Position numbers and translations under genes: made by a program
Part shown: positions 12,518 through 14,720 of the stretch, piece by piece
How the letters are laid out: every line of letters starts with the position of its first letter
Position numbering within the stretch: the stretch's first letter is position 1
Assembly: GCA_002401545.1 (NCBI GenBank)
Contig: NVTJ01000045.1
Span: 5,834-20,553 of the forward strand
Length of the DNA stretch: 14,720 nt
Origin: Alphaproteobacteria bacterium
Lineage (GTDB): Bacteria > Pseudomonadota > Alphaproteobacteria > Sphingomonadales > Emcibacteraceae
Direction of reading: 5' to 3'
Notes under the pieces: model-generated
Seen by the model: the letters and a program-made list of their open reading frames with translations, nothing else
The model's database searches: none
Told to the model about the DNA's origin: nothing

Positions 12518-14720
12518 ATGAGTGAACAAGTTGCTTTTCAACATATTGAAAAAACCACCCTTATTGGCAAGCGAATCAAGAAACCCGATGCCCCCGCCAA
12601 GGCCATCGGCAAGACCCGCTATATCAATGATATGGTTTTGCCCCAGATGCTCTACGGCAAGATACTGCACGCAGGCCGACCCCACGCGGAGATTGTGAGC
12701 ATAGATACCAGTGAGGCTTCAAAGCTCCCCGGGGTTCATCTGGTGATCACGGCACAGGATACGCCTGATCTGAGACTGGGTTTTGTCAAGGACAATGCGC
12801 CCCTGAAGGATAAAGTCCGCTGCGAGCGGGATGAGGTGGCGGCGGTTGCGGCAGAAAGCGAAGCCATTGCCGCAGAGGCCATAAAGCTGATCAAGGTCAC
12901 TTATAAAGACCTGCCCGGTGTTTTCACCGTGGAAGACGCTCTGAAAGAGGGTGCCCCTGTGATACAGGAACGTTTCCCGGACAATAAAAGCCTGAGGTTT
13001 GAATTTAAAGCAGGGGATATGGCCGAAGCCGAAGCAAAGTCCGACATCATTCTTGATGATGTCTTCAACGTGCATTATGTGACCCATTGCTGTATGGGAA
13101 CCAGCTGCGCTATTGCCGACTTTGACCATAATGGTAAACTGACCATTTATTCACAGACCCAGTATCCCTATAATTACAAGATGGATCTGGCCCCGGCCCT
13201 GGGCATTGACCCCGGTGATATCCGGGTTATACAGCCGCCAACCGGCGGATCATTTGGCGCGAAGCTGGATGTTTATCCTTACGAGCCGGTGGCGGCGATC
13301 CTTGCCCAGAAAACCGGGCGGCCGGTGAAAATACTTTTCGATCGGGAAGAAGAATTTATCAATAGCCCCACCAGACAGCCTGCGGCCATACATTTGCGTT
13401 CGGGCTGCACCAAAGACGGTATCCTCACTTTCCGGGCGGCGGATGTGATGATGGATAACGGCGCCTATACCTCATGGGGGCCAACGGTTCCGGTGATCAT
13501 GATGCGGACAACATCCGGCCATTACCGCCTTCCGGTGATCGACTTCAAGGGACAGGCGGTCTATACCAATAATGCCTATGCCGGGTCTTTTCGCGGTTAC
13601 GGCAATGTACAGATGACCTATGCCACCGCCCAGCATATGGATATGCTGGCGGAACGGCTGGATATGGACCCGATCGAGTTCCGCCTGAAAAATGCGCAGA
13701 AGTCTGGTGAAGTCACGCCGCAGAAATCATATCTCCGGGAATGTGTTTTTGCCGAATGTCTGACCACGGCGGCAGAGGCTTGCAGTTATGTGACAAAGCT
13801 CAATGAATATACCGCCGAGCGTGACACGCCGGGCCGTTACAAGCGCGGCATCGGCCTGGCAAGCTCGATCCATAATGCGGGCGGTGCCAAGATTCATAAA
13901 TCTGACGGTTGCGGCACAATCCTGAAAATGGATGATTACGCAAGGGTGACCATTATTACGGGCGCCTCCGAAATTGGACAGGGCATTGATGCGGTGATCT
14001 CTCAGATTGTCGCCGAAGAACTTGGTGTGCCGCCTGAACATGTAAATCTGGTCAATAATGACAGTGACCTTGGGCCGTGGGATGTGGGGGTTCATGCCTC
14101 CCGCACTACTTTCATTGCCGGGAACGGGGCGCGGCGCGCGGCGATCAAGGCCAAGAAGCAGATTCTGGCGGCGGCCTCGAAACAGGCCAATGTGACGGCG
14201 GAAGAACTGGACCTGCGCGGCGGCTATGTGGTGCAGGATGCGGACGGGGCGGTCGTCATCCGGCTGGACAAGATGCTGCGACAGATGCATTTTCAGCCGG
14301 AACCGGATATGGTCGTGGTTAGCGATTATTACGAGCCTAACAGCGAACCGGAAGGAAAAGATCATATTTCCGACCATTCGGCGGCCTATTCCCACGCGGT
14401 GCATATTGCCGAAGTGGTGGTGGATACCCTGACCGGCGAAGTGAAGGTGGAAAAAGTCACCATGGCGCAGGATGTGGGCCGGGTCATCAACCGCATGGGG
14501 CTGGAAGCCCAGATGGAAGGCGGTCTGGCCTTTGGACTTGGTTTTGCCCTGACGGAAGAAATGATATTTGAAGAAGGCCGTTTGCTCAATCCCAATTTCC
14601 GGGATTATAAAGTACCCACCGCGCCGGAAATGCCTGACATTGAAATGCATTTCATCGAAAGTGACTGCGAAGAAGGACCGTACGGCGCCAAGGGCATTGC
14701 GGAACTGCCGACCATTGTTA
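12518..14720 (+). CDS. Molybdopterin-binding large subunit of a xanthine dehydrogenase-family hydroxylase, 3' end missing
   Basis: The frame is open from ATG 12518 to the right edge, giving 734 residues; family members run to about 750-790, so only a short C terminus is missing. The subunit binds the Mo-molybdopterin cytosine dinucleotide cofactor and hydroxylates its substrate with water-derived oxygen. Visible motifs are GGSFGAK (243-249), FDREEEF (274-280), the active-site loop AYAGSFRGYGN (353-363), EIGQG (485-489) and GAKGIAE (723-729), whose Glu729 is the expected catalytic base. The loop lacks the AYRCSFR of Cu-Mo CO dehydrogenase and resembles aldehyde, purine, N-heterocycle and aryl-CoA oxidising enzymes. 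It lies 16 bp after the 2Fe-2S gene as the last visible operon member. Substrate candidates are N-heterocycles, aldehydes or aromatic CoA thioesters. XdhC/CoxF-type maturation genes may follow outside the window. Confidence 0.93.
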   Translation, partial: MSEQVAFQHIEKTTLIGKRIKKPDAPAKAIGKTRYINDMVLPQMLYGKILHAGRPHAEIVSIDTSEASKLPGVHLVITAQDTPDLRLGFVKDNAPLKDKVRCERDEVAAVAAESEAIAAEAIKLIKVTYKDLPGVFTVEDALKEGAPVIQERFPDNKSLRFEFKAGDMAEAEAKSDIILDDVFNVHYVTHCCMGTSCAIADFDHNGKLTIYSQTQYPYNYKMDLAPALGIDPGDIRVIQPPTGGSFGAKLDVYPYEPVAAILAQKTGRPVKILFDREEEFINSPTRQPAAIHLRSGCTKDGILTFRAADVMMDNGAYTSWGPTVPVIMMRTTSGHYRLPVIDFKGQAVYTNNAYAGSFRGYGNVQMTYATAQHMDMLAERLDMDPIEFRLKNAQKSGEVTPQKSYLRECVFAECLTTAAEACSYVTKLNEYTAERDTPGRYKRGIGLASSIHNAGGAKIHKSDGCGTILKMDDYARVTIITGASEIGQGIDAVISQIVAEELGVPPEHVNLVNNDSDLGPWDVGVHASRTTFIAGNGARRAAIKAKKQILAAASKQANVTAEELDLRGGYVVQDADGAVVIRLDKMLRQMHFQPEPDMVVVSDYYEPNSEPEGKDHISDHSAAYSHAVHIAEVVVDTLTGEVKVEKVTMAQDVGRVINRMGLEAQMEGGLAFGLGFALTEEMIFEEGRLLNPNFRDYKVPTAPEMPDIEMHFIESDCEEGPYGAKGIAELPTIV

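Noticed and set aside
13727..14650. 307-codon minus-strand open frame
   Set aside because: It is antisense to the Mo-subunit gene, whose forward frame carries clear family motifs; the reverse translation is shadow-like.
11178..14720. Aerobic Cu-Mo carbon monoxide dehydrogenase
   Set aside because: The gene order fits, but the AYRCSFR loop with its copper-binding Cys is absent; the loop reads AYAGSFRG.

Overview
The window looks like chromosomal DNA of a Gram-negative bacterium, most likely a marine or soil alphaproteobacterium. This rests on moderate GC in coding DNA, a GcvA-like LysR regulator, an amine dehydrogenase/aldehyde dehydrogenase pair and large CoA-catabolic operons. No rRNA or other species marker is present, so the taxonomy is inference. 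Eleven genes (two cut by the window edges) are packed tightly. There are no tRNAs, mobile elements or CRISPR arrays.

Region 1 (about 2-1855, + strand) is the end of an amine-oxidation operon. It holds the C-terminal part of a beta-propeller protein resembling the beta subunit of quinohemoprotein amine dehydrogenase, then a complete NAD(P)-dependent aldehyde dehydrogenase. Together they would turn an amine into an aldehyde and then an acid. Region 2 (1859-2752, - strand) is a LysR-type regulator facing the aldehyde dehydrogenase tail to tail with 3 bp between them. An AT-rich 247-bp divergent intergenic region follows. It carries a perfect TATAAT, a T-N11-A LysR-type motif, a repeated AAAGTCAA octamer and a good Shine-Dalgarno site.

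Region 3 (3000 to the right edge, + strand) is one apparent operon of eight genes with gaps of 2 to 16 bp or overlaps. In order: SCP2-type thiolase, hydantoinase A/oxoprolinase-like ATPase subunit, hydantoinase B/oxoprolinase-like subunit, acyl-CoA dehydrogenase, stand-alone B12-binding subunit, acyl-CoA mutase large subunit, and the FAD, 2Fe-2S and molybdopterin subunits of a xanthine dehydrogenase-family hydroxylase. The last gene is cut by the window edge just after its catalytic glutamate.

The combination suggests a dedicated catabolic route. An aromatic, heterocyclic or otherwise unactivated compound would be hydroxylated by the Mo enzyme. The HyuA/HyuB pair would open or carboxylate it using ATP. 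The products would be processed as CoA thioesters by dehydrogenation, a B12 radical rearrangement and thiolysis. I do not recognise this as a named pathway and cannot assign a substrate. The strongest sign of novelty is the mutase. It keeps the CoA-carboxylate recognition residues of methylmalonyl-CoA mutase but has lost the residues that normally hold the adenosyl radical. HyuB has also lost one presumed metal ligand, and the acyl-CoA dehydrogenase lacks the usual catalytic glutamate.
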